Positions 1-12,560 of a stretch of 64,000 nucleotides of DNA are shown here, in pieces. Source of the DNA: Biomphalaria glabrata (Eukaryota > Mollusca > Gastropoda > Planorbidae); contig NC_074726.1 of assembly GCF_947242115.1 (NCBI RefSeq), positions 3,900,451-3,964,450 of the forward strand. The letters are read 5' to 3'. The notes under the pieces were generated by a model, which ran no database searches, had not been told where the DNA came from, and was given only the letters and a program-made list of their open reading frames with translations. Position numbers and translations under genes: made by a program. Numbering within the stretch: position 1 is the first letter of the stretch; every line of letters begins with the position of its first letter.

Positions 1-403
1 TTTCTAACTATGAAATTATATGTAGGTATAAGAAAAGAGTTATTGGTAATTTAGGCCTAGATTCATAAAAATTGATATTTAGAGGCATACAATTTTTGAC
101 GTGGGTGTGCCAACAGATAAATTGTGAAATATTTCGTGTCTATCAATGCAGAAAGATCTAAGTTGTTTTTTTTTTATTGCAGTGCAGTTGATCTACTTTT
201 GAATTCTTGGATTGCGCCATTGAAGCACAGCTTTTTACATACATACAACAAGGAAGTAAATATATATTGAATCCTCTCTGGAGGATTTTAATTAAAGGGT
301 CACAAACTATTTGGGCGTTTCCATGAATTCCCCCCCCCCAACGTTTTTCTCTGAAACACAAATCATAAAAATAAACTGTATGCAATAGTTTTGTTTGTTG
401 TTT
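1..403. other. AT-rich stretch with no gene seen
   Basis: AT-rich sequence with short homopolymers. No splice-linked open frame or recognisable repeat was seen here. Confidence 0.5.
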
Positions 404-570
404 GTTTTACATGTTTTCGGATGTTTCTTCAGAGTTGAAGATAGTTTACTTCCTAGTCCAAACCTCCCGCAGGACGACGGGGGATGGGAGCGGGCAGGCT
501 TTGTACCCTCGACCGTCGATGAATCCGAACGACAGTCCAGCGCGCAAACCGCATGATCACGCAGCCATCC
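404..570 (-). repeat. tRNA-derived SINE, family 2
   Basis: Read on the minus strand, this copy starts with a tRNA-like head (GGATGGCTGCGTGATCATGC resembles an A box, and a B-box-like block follows) and ends in a tail shared with copies at about 30444-30608 and 51567-51696. All three share the body around 'cttcctagtccaaacctccc'. The interpretation as a Pol III-derived SINE comes from the box-like blocks plus the dispersed copies. Confidence 0.6.
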
Positions 571-629
571 TATTAGTATTATCCTATTCTCTTAAACGAG
601 CAGTTCTTGTATGTATTTAGTATTTATAT

Positions 630-1030
630 ATAGTAACAGGTGACCGAGCCTCGCTCGTTTGAATAATTTGTTGAGGAAATATATTGACCTAGTTTGGATC
701 GGGTAAAGTCTTCCAATTCGAAAAGTTGCTTTCGTGTTCTTGTAGTTTTAAATGTCACTGTACAAGGCGATTAGAAAAGAAAGTCTCTTAAGTCCCCATA
801 CAGTACACGTCGCTATGGACAGTATAGAAGGACTTCTTATGGTCTGAAAGTTAGGCTGGAGAAAACAATATCCAGTATGGAGGGACGAACGTTTGCAAAA
901 GGCAAATTCTTTTTTGTGAGCTGAACGGTGGTAGACGTAACAGAAATGTCCCACAGAAACGCTTTAAATATTTTAAAGACCAGGTTAGGTACCAACTTGC
1001 TTTAACTGACATAGAAATTTCATAAGACGT
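630..1030 (+). mobile_element. Degenerate LINE 3' fragment plus dispersed repeat
   Basis: Positions 635-780 recur at 50270-50425 ('tgaccgagcc' onward through 'ggatcgggtaaagtct'). The following part, 820-1020, is a decayed relative of the LINE C-terminal coding region seen better at 49160-49690 (shared block encoding 'ELKGGRRNR' and 'RKRFKDQLR'). It is interrupted and clearly not functional. Confidence 0.6.
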
Positions 1031-1391
1031 AAAATGCCACCGAATCATTTTTGTGAAGTATTTATCTCTCTCCTTCTGTCTTATTCTATCTTTATTCTTT
1101 CTTTCACTTTTTCTGTTGTTCTCTCTCTATCTCTCTCTTTCTATCCGTTACTAATTAGAGATAGGTTGTCTCAGGGGCATCACACATTAAAAATCCAAGT
1201 TTCCAACGAGATTCGAAAGTAAGACCCGTCTGTTATTGAAGCTAAAGGCTTTAAAAATTAGCCATTATACCTTTAATGTGGAACTAACATTTAGTGACAT
1301 ATTTTAATAATTATTGTAAGGCTAGTTCTACAAGGTTCTTTTGTCTTTTGTTGTCCTTCTTAGCAAGATTTTGTCCTCCTTTGCAAACTCC

Positions 1392-1890
1392 TCCTTTGAG
1401 TGAATTTGCTCTACATTGCAAGGCTTTGTTTCCTTTGAGTGGATTTGCTCTACATTGCAAGGCGTTGTCTTCTTTAATTGGATTTGCTCTGCATTGCAAG
1501 GCTTTGTCTCCTTTGAATGAATTTGCTCTACATTGCAAGGCTTTGTTTCCTTTGAGTGGATTTGCTCTACATTGCAAGGCGTTGTCTTCTTTAATTGGAT
1601 TTGCTCTGCATTGCAAGGCTTTGTCTCCTTTGAATGAATTTGCTCTACATTGCAAGGCTTTGTTTCCTTTGAGTGGATTTGCTCTACATTGCAAGGCGTT
1701 GTCTTCTTTAATTGGATTTGCTCTGCATTGCAAGGCTTTGTCTCCTTTGAATGAATTTGCTCTACTTTGCAAGGCTTTGTCTCCTTTGAATGAATTTGCT
1801 CTATATTGCAAGGCTTTGTCTCCTTTGAATGGATTTTCTATACATTGCAAGGCGTTGTCTTCTGTGAATGGATTTGTTATATTTCGCATG
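1392..1890. repeat. 39-bp minisatellite with 117-bp higher-order unit
   Basis: About twelve 39-bp units built round 'ctctacattgcaaggctttg'. Three slightly different units (ending in ...gagtgga, ...aattgga and ...aatgaat) repeat as a 117-bp block about three times, and more diverged units follow. Because 39 is a multiple of three, both strands stay open for about 190-200 codons (plus 1294-1896, minus 1311-1889). I regard these frames as by-products of the repeat. Confidence 0.9.
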
Positions 1891-3599
1891 GCTTGACACC
1901 TTTTGCAAGACTTTTTCCTCCTTTAGATCATCATCCTTTAATATTTTCTATCCTCCTGATTGGCTTTGTCCTCCTTTGAAATATTTTGTCCTACTTTAAA
2001 ATATAATAATTATAATAAAAATAATAATAAGGCCAGTCTTCAAGTCCGAAGATAAATGAGGAATGCAGTATTTCCCGTGGCTACGCAGCCCCAGCTGTGA
2101 GCTACTTTTTTTGCCACTCTGTGATTTATAGGATGTAAGGATTATCTATGAAGAATGTTTTTTAATTTCTGTTCTTAGAAATGTTAGGTGACTCTTTCAG
2201 ACCCAGCGATCCATAGGGAAGAAAATGTAAAATTGTCTGGTTCTTAGAAATAATATACATATATATATAAAATAAAATATAATATATCTATTTGAAGAAC
2301 GTTTCCATTTAAAGTCTATTCAATAGCAAGGGTAGACAACTTGACATTGGACAAAAAAAAAGAGCCAAACTTTGACCTATTTTAAATTTTACATTATTTT
2401 TCTTTTTTTTGTTATAAATAAATACATACGTGATGAATCTAGTTCAGCTGTTATGGATTCCACCCGAAAAGGAAAAAAAAACTGTAATAATATGTTCCTC
2501 TCAAAATAGTTTACTTTTGAATGCTATGAAATAGTTATGGTTTTATTGGTGAAACGTTGAAGGTCATACAAGAATCTTGTAGAGGTTAATAGTAGTTCCA
2601 ACTATACGTATAAACATTATATTGTCTTTATTCAAAGCTCGTATTAACTCTGTCTGGTAAACAGGTTTTACATGCCACACCCAATCTCGAATCAGGCTAA
2701 AATTGTGTAAATGTGCTCCTCTTTACCTGACAACACAAGAAATAATAAAAGAAAACAATTAGTTAACTATCTATTGGTAATACATTATTTTTTTAGGTTA
2801 CTTAACAAGGTAAAGAAATTGTAATTGACTGAAGTGGAACTGGTGGTATAAGCTGAATAAGCTGAATGCTCTTTATGGATTGTCGTCTGAGTCTTAGTGA
2901 TCACAACCTTGAAAAATAGGATGAGACTATAGAAACAATAGATAACTATACAATCTTCCATGTTCATCAGCGCTCCACTAGCATAGTGGTTACCGTGTTG
3001 GCTTGAGAAGCCTGAGAAGGCTTAAGCCATTAGTTACAAATTCAGAACGTTCCCCTTTGTTTTTAGTTTTATTAATGCTTTTTTATTATTTGTATTGTCT
3101 ATATCTATTACAAATTTAATTACATGACTCATCCAAAATACGCTTAGTATAAGCTTTTATTTTATTAAAAGTATTTAAAAATATTTTCTTGTTTTTTTAA
3201 ATTTTAAAGCATATATCAACTCCGTCTGTCTGTCTAATACAAAACGTGAGCTCGATATTACGTTATACATTCCCTGATAACAACTACATCGATATTATTA
3301 TCATTATAAGATTTTTTTTTGTTATTATAAAATGTATATCTATATCCCTAATATCCAAAATGTGGGCGTCTATGTGTGAGAGGGAATCCTCAAACTCTAA
3401 ACATCATGTCACCAAGTAGGCCAAAAAATAATTTTGTCTACTTGCCATCTTTTTTAAAAGCTTTCATAACTTCACCATTGTATGTTTCAATCACGTTCTC
3501 TGATACCTGTGTCTACAAACGTAATTTAAAGCTAGGAATATTTAATCTTATTATTACCCCCAAATACTCAAGTTGCACATTTACGAGCGGTTTTTAAAG
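1891..3599. other. Intergenic, scattered repeat scraps, no gene seen
   Basis: Contains a minus-strand scrap of a LINE 3' end at about 2040-2105 (compare 49560-49680), a SINE family 1 scrap at about 2195-2245, a copy of a dispersed 'aactctgtctggtaaa' repeat at about 2625-2780, and a tRNA-head-like stretch at about 2970-3060. No exon of the GTPase family was recognised. Confidence 0.5.
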
Positions 3600-4055
3600 C
3601 AGTGGTTCTCAAACTCTTTTGACACAGAGACTCTTATATATTTAAAAATTGCCCAGTTACTTCTAGGAGAAAAAAAAAACTCCTCATTTGTGAATATTGC
3701 AATAATCTGCTCCTGCATTAATATAGATTCACATTTGTTTAAACTCTGACTTAGTCTGCTCACAAAAGAGTTCAAAACACAATCGGGAATATCCAATTAA
3801 ATAATGTCTTCAAAACTTTAATAGTTAATAATAGTTAACTAAATTGAATAGTACGCAATAGACACATGAAACAGTATCAAAAATTACTGATGGGGGAATT
3901 GATTATTTTTCAAATTATCTGATAGGATAAGCTGGCTTGTATCGAAGAAATTATTTTCAATGTATACTTTTGTGTTTCTAAGGACCTCATACAGTGAGTC
4001 ATACTGTCGTCTAACTGTTACTGGGGGTTTGCGGATCACAGTTTAAGAATCACTT
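3600..4055. mobile_element. hAT-like non-autonomous element (MITE)
   Basis: The left end is CAGTGGTTCTCAAACT. The right end, read inward on the minus strand, is AGTGATTCTTAAACTG, giving imperfect terminal inverted repeats of a common hAT type. The flanking 8-mers are ttttaaag on the left and ttctatag on the right, a 6/8 match consistent with a decayed 8-bp target-site duplication. No transposase is encoded. Confidence 0.65.
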
Positions 4056-4700
4056 TTCTATAGAATAGTCTCTTATTTATGGTAGCAGAACAACAATGGC
4101 GTTAATAAGACATTATTGAGAGATATTTGTAAGTTCGTAGTTCTTTCCCTTAGATAAGATTTTTAATTATATATTTTTTATTTTCATTGTTTTGTAAATT
4201 CACTGGCGTTTAGCCTAGTAAACGATTCACTTATTTTTAATTGCATTTAGCCTACAAAGGTAGGAACCCCTTGATGATGTATTTAAGCCCAATCCTACGG
4301 GTATCTTGTGACCCTACTGGGTTTTTTTTTAGACTATTTAGATGACTAATTTAAAACAAATATCACACAACATAACAAATCTTTTCATCTTTTTTGTTCA
4401 TTAGTCACTTGACCAATAGATGTGCTATAATTGTTTTGTCTACCGTCTCTCTCCAGTAGTGCTATAAATAAGTTTGAAACTTAAACGTTTTGAGATATTG
4501 ATAAACATAAGTCTCTAGGTAAGTCTGGCCTGAATCTTTTCTGTGTCTCTTGTCAGAATGTCTTCCTTTCTTTCTTCTCCCTGATAGCCAATATCTATTT
4601 ACAATTGGTCTTTCAATAGACTAGATAACAACTTCTGAATAACACTTACAAATTATTCACCATTTCTCCGGATTGCAGTAAAAGTAAAAAAAATAAAAAT

Positions 4701-4964
4701 TTCCCCTTTCAGACCTTGCGATCTATAGGACAGGTGATTTAAGGTCATCTGTTTCTTTTGGACAATGGTTAAAGAGCAGGGTGTCTTGTGTCCAGCACAA
4801 CGACCAACTGCCTTTACTTTACCCAACTAAAGTCAGGTTAGAGTTGGTTGGACTCAGGCTCGCCCTAAAAATCCAAAATTCTAAATCCCAGTCTTAACCT
4901 AGATTCGAACCCAGGATCTCAGGTTCGTAAGTCAAGGGCCAAATCACCCATCTACTGTGCCCAA
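4701..4964 (-). repeat. tRNA-derived SINE, family 1
   Basis: This copy has the family body (tttcagaccttgcgatctat ... ggtcatctgtttctt ... cagcacaacgaccaactgcc ... gtcttaacctagattcgaac). The right end, read on the minus strand, contains B-box-like GTTCGAATC. Other copies lie at 35478, 37071, 42391, 53609, 58222, 63403 (minus) and 52425 (plus). Confidence 0.75.
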
Positions 4965-5319
4965 TTCTGGAGTCAAAGATATCGAGAACAAAAAAAAAAA
5001 CAACAACATCTGAATATGGTTGCAACAAAGTAAGCAATACATTTGAAAACTCCTTAAAAACGCCTAAATTGTCATTAAAAAATTGTTTTTTTATTTATTT
5101 TGCACGAACAACAAGGTTTTATTTTATCCAAAAAAATAAAAATAATTATGAAAATTAAAACGAAACAAAAACACAAATATACTTCCACGATGTATAGCCC
5201 ATGATGTTTAACAAGTACGTTTCCAAATAAGGTATAACATTGTAACAACAGTATAAATAAGGAAATGGAGATCTTTAAAATGATATCAAAGTTGTTAAAG
5301 TTTAATTAAAAACTATTTC

Positions 5320-5740
5320 AAGCATGCAATGTAATAAGTTACTTCCAAGCGACTTCTGTACGGTGAGTTGTGTGCAGGAAAGCGCTCCGAAGGAGGCCAA
5401 TACAAGCGCTACAAAGACAATCTCAAGAGCTCCTTCAAGGAATGCGATGTCGACATTTACGGCTGGGAAACACCAGCCCTCGATCGCTCCTCTTGGCGTG
5501 AAGCTGTGAGTCTAGGAGTCTCAAGATTTGAAGCAAGAAGAGTGGCCAGGGCGAAAGAGCGCCGAGCCAACAAAAAGCTGAGAGAAGAAGCAGGCCTATC
5601 TGCAGCTGACCTAACCCACCCATGCCACATATACCGCCGGCTTTTCAAAGCGAAGATTGGATTTTACAGCCATCTTCGAGTCCTTAGAAAATAAGAAATG
5701 TGCTCATCTTCGACCACGAAGGAGGAGCTATATATATATA
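5320..5740 (+). mobile_element. LINE ORF2 3' end (C-terminal zinc-finger part)
   Basis: The translated fragment reads as the C-terminal end of a non-LTR retrotransposon polyprotein: a 'ELCAGKRSEGGQYKRYKD' block, a 'ETPALDRSSWR' block, and a degenerate CxxC-like finger with a terminal 'GFYSHLR'. A sister copy at 40010-40430 shares both the coding part and the 3' tail ('tcttcgaccacgaaggagga'). It is 5'-truncated and only a relic. Confidence 0.75.
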
Positions 5741-7002
5741 TATTATATACATCGCTTCATCTGCCTTGGAAGACAATGGATGCTCCCAGATAAGCCAATG
5801 GCTTTGGTTTCGTCTTTAGACGGGGAAGAATCTGGAACGACAGAGTTTGCCACAGTTCGTGCATGTAAATGCATCTGTCCTAAGGAAAGCTGACAGGGTA
5901 GTTTTTTTTTTTCTTTCTCTTGACTAATATTCTCTATTCTATTTTAGTCTCTTGAATATAATATACATACATTTATAGCATTGATACAACAGTAATCAGT
6001 TATTCTTTAATTTTTCGAAACATCAGCAATGTACAAACCTAAGCAGGTTTTTTTTTTTTACAAACTTTTATCAACTGACTCCGTATGTTAAAAAGCCTGA
6101 AGACGCTAATACCACTAGACATTATCTCGGATCAAGCTGAAATTTCGGAAAGTTATTTCTTTTACCTCACAAAACAAGATTCAATTAAAAAAAAAGTTAA
6201 TTAACTATTGATAATTCATAATTTTGTTTAGTATCTCGAACAGTGGAAAGAAATTGTACTAGACTGTGGTAGTTATAAGCTGAATTCTCCTCCTCATAGG
6301 TCGCTATACATTGTAATAAACAATATAAAACTATACAATCTTCTCTTAGTCATAAGTATTTCACTAGCAGACGGGCTAACCACGTCGACACCAGTTTGAA
6401 TTGACGTCGTTCTCTCCCACCCCCTTCTTTATGTAAATGCTTTTAATCAATCCAATATGATATCTCTTTGTATCCCACCTGAATCAGATGTCCTTTTTGG
6501 TTAGAGACGAGCACATCCCTTATTGAACCATGTTACATTGGGAAAGGCTTTTATCCCGTGGGCAGGATGAGAAATTGGCTCTACACCAACACCTCTGTCA
6601 TGAGTACCCCGGCGACTTGATGATCATGTAATAACACACGGCTTGTCATGTTGCGCGTTCCTCCAAGCCCCGACATGAAATCCTCCTCTCATGTGGGGCC
6701 GGAGGCCTAAGTCCCATGTGGGGGCCCTCCTTATACCTATTCCACTCCCCCCCCCACCTCCTTAAGTTTTCAAATGTTTCAGATAAGTAATAGGACTACG
6801 GCGTATTGAGAAAGCTAAAAGCAGGAAATAGCGTTAAACGAAATCTGTAGGTAAAAAAAATATTATAAACAGCACAGATTTATTGGTCTTGATCTATTAC
6901 AAATGTACATGACTGATCCAACTAATTATTACAACTACACATTGTATAAGCTTTGTTTTTTTTTTCAAAAGGATTTTTTAAATGTTTTTCTCGTTAGCAT
7001 CT
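5741..7002. other. Intergenic, no gene seen
   Basis: AT-rich sequence with a copy of the dispersed 'tttatcaactgactccgt' repeat at about 6055-6180 and a tRNA-head-like remnant near 6360-6430. Positions 6480-6760 form a GC-richer block of unknown identity with no long open frame. A minus-strand AATAAA signal lies at 6879-6884 and could serve the gene ending at 7179. Confidence 0.4.
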
Positions 7003-7178
7003 TTTGATACACTAGCTATGTAAAATCGTAATCGATTTTTTTTACCTTCTTTCAATACACTAGCTATGTACAATCGTAATCGATTTCTTTACCTTCTTTT
7101 AATACATTTGTAATGTACAATCGTAATCGGTTTCTTTACCTGTTTCCAATACAGTTGTGCTGTAAAATGGTAATCAAT
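7003..7178. repeat. Tandem repeat (~46 bp unit) in 3' flank of GTPase gene
   Basis: Four diverging units carry the core 'gtacaatcgtaatcgatttc' followed by 'tttaccttctttcaataca'. The last unit runs up to the stop codon of the gene on the minus strand, so on the transcript the array begins at once after translation stops. Confidence 0.75.
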
Positions 7179-9126
7179 TTATTCATCATCATCAGATAAA
7201 AGCGTTTCATACTGTTTCTTCGCTTTTAATTTCCTGTCACGTTTTTTAAAAGTTTGTTTAATTTTGGAAAAAATGCCGCCTTTGATTTTTTCTTTGATCT
7301 GTTCAGCTTGTTTGACTTTAATAGTCTGCAGGCCTTCCCCTAGATCTTGTAACTTATTGTCCTGGTGTTCCAAAGCCCACTGTGCCTTGACCTTCTCTTG
7401 CAGTTCTTCTAACTCTTTTTGCCATTTGGCCTCCATCTCTTTCATGGTCTCTACTTGCTGTTCTAGCAAGCGGTTTTTTTCTTCTTCTCTTCGGTTACCT
7501 CCTCGGAGATACTCTTCTCTTTCCATTTGTAGAATCATTGCATGGGATAAGGCGTCCTCTTCTATTCTCCTCTGGAACTTCTCTCTCTCTTCTTCCAGCT
7601 TTATTGACAGTCTGATCTCGTCGTTGATAGAGCTTCCCAGTGACACCACGTGACTGACTAATTCGTGCAATACCCCTAGACCTTTATCTTTGTCTTTTAT
7701 CTTTGTGAGCAAATCATTCGTCCTTTCATACAATTCGTTTAGATAATGATTGCAAAGGGACGGCTCTATGCTGTTTATAATTTCCTGGAATTTGAGAAAG
7801 ATCAAATTGGCCTCAGTCATTATATCTTCAGAGATGATCTCTTTCTCAGACTCTAAAAGTAAAAAGTCTCGCGCTGTCTGCGCAGACTGAAAATGCTCAT
7901 CAGAGTATCGGCAATTGTCTTTCTGAAGTTTATAAATAATCTGAAGTAATTGATTGAGCTGGTCCTGTTTGATGGCGTCATCTTTGGTTTTGTTGTCGAA
8001 GAGAATTATTCTACTGTTGCAGTCTTTCAGCAGAGCTTGAAATTTGGCACACGTTTGAGCAGAGACCCATTTTCCGAAGTCCTTTACGTCATCATCCCGA
8101 AAGTTATCGCCACAGGTCATTACAATAACACAAAACTTGTTAAAGAAACGCTCACCAAATATTTTCTTTAAGAACTGAATTGCATCCTGTTCTTCTTCTG
8201 TTAGGCGAGCTCCATACTTCAGAACAAGCAGGAATGCGTGATAGCCTTGTGGGTTGATAGAGATAGCCGTGGCTACCTTATCTAAAATGTCTTTGACTGC
8301 CTCTTTCTTATCCAGTCTTGTGTCTCCAACTCCAGGTCCGTCTACGACTTTGATTTTTACTCCATTGCGCTCATCAACGTCGTAAGTAACATTTACCGTC
8401 ACAGAGTCCAACGATGCTCTGCTGACAAAAGCTTTTCGTCCGAGGATGGAATTCCCGAGAGCACTTTTTCCGTTTCCGGTTTTGCCTATCAGAAATAAGT
8501 CAATTTCTTGTTTCGGTGTTTTCCTACATTGATTAGAATCATATTGAAATTAATAATTAGTCATACATTAAAGGTTTTACAGTAAGATAAATTATAGACT
8601 ATTATTTTTTGTATCAGTACAAAGCAATACAACTTATTTGTGTTAGAATTTTAACCCCCTAAAAAAGTTAAAAACTTTGTCTGTTCCACTTACATAGATA
8701 GATCAGTGTTAGAGATACTTTTCTGTGGATAATAAATACAAAAGTCTAAATTAGATAACATTTACACAATAAGTCATTGGACTAACAGAGACAATTGTAA
8801 TTTTTCATATTCTTCGTATATCAATTTTAAAAAGTTGCAATGCTCGTCTCTATCTTTAAAAAAATATAACAAAGAGTCTGTGTTTTTACACAAACTTAGA
8901 CGCGGCCCCCCTGATAGGTTAACGCATGCGTAATCTCTTTGTAATCGATATAAATAAAAATAGAGAAAAAAAAATCTTTTATCTAATTTTTTACCTTATT
9001 CTTTGAAAAACCAGACAACATTTCTCTTTGTAATTTAACTACCAGGTCATTTTGGGTTATCTCTTTGATTGAGTTCAAGGACGACTCCTCTGTATCTGGC
9101 ACTGTGGTTATTTTATTTGAATCCAT
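7179..9126 (-). CDS. GIMAP/AIG1-like GTPase with C-terminal coiled coil
   Basis: Predicted as three coding exons, complement(7179-8523, 8694-8722, 8995-9126), giving 501 residues. Donors are AAG|gtaaaa and TAT|gtaagt; acceptors are ccacag| and tgtag|. The 29-nt micro-exon restores the frame, which supports the model. The P-loop GKTGNGKS is at residues 67-74, G3 DGPG at 115-118, the AIG1-typical 'LLVLKYGARLTEEE' box at 152-165 and a G4-like TCGD at 190-193. Residues of about 340-470 are Glu/Lys/Gln-rich with heptad character (probable coiled coil), followed by a basic stretch (KRDRK) and an acidic end. The family binds GTP and oligomerises on intracellular membranes. The role in host defence is inferred. 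The start ATG at 9126 has an upstream acceptor-like 'ctag', so a 5' UTR intron is likely. An AATAAA overlaps the stop codon. Confidence 0.9.
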
Positions 9127-9777
9127 TGTGTAAGATCTGCCTAGATTAAAAACAAACAAAAACAGATCAGATTTTTTTGTTATAGAAGCTTGTAAAAGTA
9201 TTTAAGTAATCAATTCGTGATGCTGGTCTTAATTTATCAGATGAATAACCAGATAATTGACGATGTCGTTAAAAAGCTTATGTGTAACAGATGATACGGT
9301 TTACAGGACGGGCCTTGGATAATTGGGGACATAGGCGAAATGAATTTAATGGCCACCAATGAAAAAAAAAACTATGAAAAAATAAAATTATGCAATTAGT
9401 TTAAAACTTGCACGCCTTTACTTAAATTAACAAATACATTGAATTTATATATCGTATATTTATTAGTAGTTCATAAATTCATATTTTTGACAAAACGTCA
9501 CTATGGTTTATTTATCGATATCAAATTGTTCCGTATTTTCAACTTAAAACTAATTTATGTCAAAAGACTTTATTTTTTCAAAAATATCGACAATAGGTTG
9601 CTCAGGATTTTAAAATAAGAAAGTAATAAGAAACGATTATTCAAAATCACTTTTTAGAATTATTTTACAGTTAATTTTCTTGTCCAAACATAACAAAGGT
9701 TGTTTAATCGGAAAGAATGTTCCAGATTTTGTTTTGAAAAAGAAATCGACTTAGATTACTTAATTTTCTTACAAATC

Positions 9778-9905
9778 GACCACCTGCGGACAATTGTTAA
9801 GCTTGCCATGGATGTGGCAAAATATGTGGGTCACAGCTGAAGCTGCGCAGCCACGGGAAATACTGCACTTCTCAACAATATTCGGACTCGAAGACAAGCC
9901 TTATT
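9778..9905 (+). mobile_element. LINE 3' end fragment (zinc-knuckle tail)
   Basis: Matches the 3' end of the LINE at 49160-49690: 'accacctgcggacaat' through 'gaagctgcgcagccacggga' to 'cggactcgaagacaagcctt' and a TAT-rich tail. In the better copy this part encodes a C-x2-C-x11-H-type finger. Only the last ~130 bp are present. Confidence 0.7.
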
Positions 9906-11240
9906 ATTATTATATATATATTAAATATATATATTTCATAAATTAAGATTTGTAATTGAAGCCTTTTCTTGTACAGAGAAAATTTTAGACCATAGGTATA
10001 GGCGGTACTGGAGGTTACGGAATTTTCCCGAGTCCACCCCCCCCCTTAATTTTTTTTTTTCATACCTGTTTTTCTACCAGTTGGTGTTCAGCCTGGGATC
10101 CATCAATAAAATTCAAATGAAAGCAAGTTAAACTAAACCAAACCACATTATCAAAAAGGACCTAACATTAGAACAAACTCAATGAATCACTATCATTAAT
10201 AATTATTATGGTTCCCCTCATCATCTAATACCTAAACACGTCCAATATAACATTATTATTTATGAAATAAAACAGGTTTAGTGTAACATTGTCACAAATG
10301 ACCTAAAATCGAGCCTAAAACACATTCAATATCATACGAACATCTATAAGCTAAGAAAGTCTAGCTGCTGTAGTGTCTACTCACATGGTATTAAGGAGAG
10401 GCTTTCATTCAGGACAATTCGTTTCCTTTAGTTTTATAAATAGCTAGGTCTAAAAAAAAAATAATCGGAAAATACCGAAGTTCAACAACGTCTGCTTCTA
10501 GACAATATATAATTGTATCTGCTTATAAACAATATCTATATGTATCTTATATTTATGTGTATCTTCTTATGGATGATATTTATATGTGGAACTACCTTTA
10601 AATACTCTACTTATTATATCACTCCTATTTTAGACTCAGAATTGTGTGTACGTGTGTGTGTGTGTCAAAGTGTGGAGGGCTGGATTTCCCTGCTGACAAC
10701 ACAAGCTATAGTTCAGTCCCTAAAGAAATATTTAGCACTGGTATATAATAGATTAATATTATCATGTAATAGATTATAAAGACCCTTTAAAAGGGGCCCC
10801 TTATCTGAACAAGACTGAATGATTGAACCGTTTTTTTTTTTTCTAAGCTGGTTATTTGTACCACACAATGTGAATATTATGTTGCCTAAACTTAGCTCTC
10901 TCCCAGAGCCAGATTTTAGGGAGGTCAGTCGATGCACCGGGAAATCCACACGAGAGCGGCTCCCACAATAGAGAAAAGAAAAACGACAAATATCCGAATT
11001 TCAATGGGTCATAAACTTTAAAGTTGACCTGTATTTATAAAGTATTAATTTTTTGATTTTTACCGACACTACTTTAAATCTTACGTTTGGCGACATTGTC
11101 GTGTTTAAGAAGTGTCGGCTTGAAGCCTGATCGTAGAAGGCCTATACAAACGGTAGTACGTCAGTGCATCGACCCAGGGCTTTACCCTCGTTTATCTCTA
11201 AAATATAAAAAATGCGCATTAAATAATTGAAAGCTTTTAT
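9906..11240. other. Intergenic, no gene seen
   Basis: AT-rich, with a (GT)n run near 10645-10665 and poly-C/poly-T runs near 10040. The short open frames here show no recognisable protein signal and no convincing splice context. Confidence 0.4.
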
Positions 11241-11244
11241 GTGC

Positions 11245-11585
11245 GATGAGTCTGTCTCATGATACACTAGTCTCTCTCATGATACAGTCTGTCTCATGGT
11301 ACACTAGTCTGTCTCATGGTACACTAGTCTGTCTCATGGTACACTAGTCTGTCTCATGATACACTAGTCTGTCTCATGATACACTAGTCTGTCTCATGGT
11401 ACACTAGTCTGTCTCATGATACACTAGTCTATCTCATGATACACTAGTCTGTCTCACGATACACTAGTCTGTCTCATGATACACTAGTCTGTCTCATGAT
11501 ACACTAGTCTGTCTCACGATACACTAGTCTGTCTCATGATACACTAGTCTGTCTCACGATACACTAGTCTGTCTCATGATATACT
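11245..11585. repeat. 20-bp minisatellite
   Basis: About 17 copies of 'gtctgtctcatgatacacta' in tandem, with a g/a variant (catggtaca versus catgataca) and a cac variant alternating along the array. The unit is not a multiple of three and no open frame spans it. Confidence 0.92.
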
Positions 11586-12329
11586 GCATGTCGCAATAGC
11601 GTTAACCAAAACACACGAAAAAAAGAATATTAATAAAAATAAATATGCATATAAGACTTACTTTCATTAAACAGGGGAAGCTACAAGTTATTCATATATA
11701 AACATTAACGAACCAATACGATCTCTGCAATGCACATTGACACACAATTGCAAGTAGTGTATTAATTTTAAAAAAAAATTAAAATGGAGTATTATCCTGC
11801 TTCCTATTGGCGTCACTAATTTGGATCACCTGATCGTGATCATGAAAAAAAATGTCGATGAACACTTGTAGGTGACGCTAAAAATCGGGATTATCAGTTG
11901 TAATCAAAAGTCTTTGTAGATGTTTTTTTTTTTTTTTTTTGCAAGTTTCAATTTCTTAGAAAAACAGTGCAGATTTATTGCAGTTTTATTTAAGCCTTAA
12001 TGCCCATCAATGTCAAATCTGGGAGATTGGAGTTCTTTTTTGTCCCGTTTTCAGGCTGACTACGATGTCGCTAGAGCTCCCTCAATAAAGTACTTAGGCT
12101 TAAAGATAAAGGCACTTTTTTTTAAATATATATTTCGCTTTGTCGTTTTCAGACCAGGATGTTGTTACATCTGTTCTTAGACTTCCTAAATTAAATACTT
12201 AGAACAAAAATAAATCTAGAGACATCGCTTATTCTATATATTAGGACAACGGCCTTGACTGCATTAGATTTGGAAAAATATTCAGGTCACAACTGGATTT
12301 TCGTGGCCAAGTAAATCACTGGACTCATC
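11586..12329. other. Intergenic, no gene seen
   Basis: AT-rich with a T-run at 11922-11940. No gene or family-level repeat was recognised. Confidence 0.4.
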
Positions 12330-12560
12330 TTTTACCTTAGGAATAGATGACATTGCATTTATTATGCTTGGACCTATTATACCTTCTTCCTTATTGCAAT
12401 TGGAGCATTAGAGCATGGAACGGGCTGCCTGAATCAGCCAGGAAAACCAATGCAGAGTTTAAGTCACTAATTAACATGAACGACTAGGTCCAGATAATGA
12501 TACACGTAGGATGCAGTTATCTTCTCTATTGTAGGGACGTGTGTTACTTGTAAGAAAAAG
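12330..12560 (+). mobile_element. LINE 3' end fragment ('AWNGLPE' family)
   Basis: Contains the family's terminal coding block (gcatggaacgggctgcctga, then 'ccaggaaaaccaa', then 'tttaagtcactaattaacat'). Better copies lie at 27430, 43135 and 60625. 5'-truncated relic. Confidence 0.65.

Noticed and set aside
1294-1896. 200-codon plus-strand and 192-codon minus-strand open frames
   Set aside because: Both are created by the 39-bp minisatellite, whose unit is a multiple of three; no splice or start context supports a gene.
11245-11585. Possible CRISPR-like array
   Set aside because: The units are directly adjacent with no unique spacers, and the genome is eukaryotic; a minisatellite.
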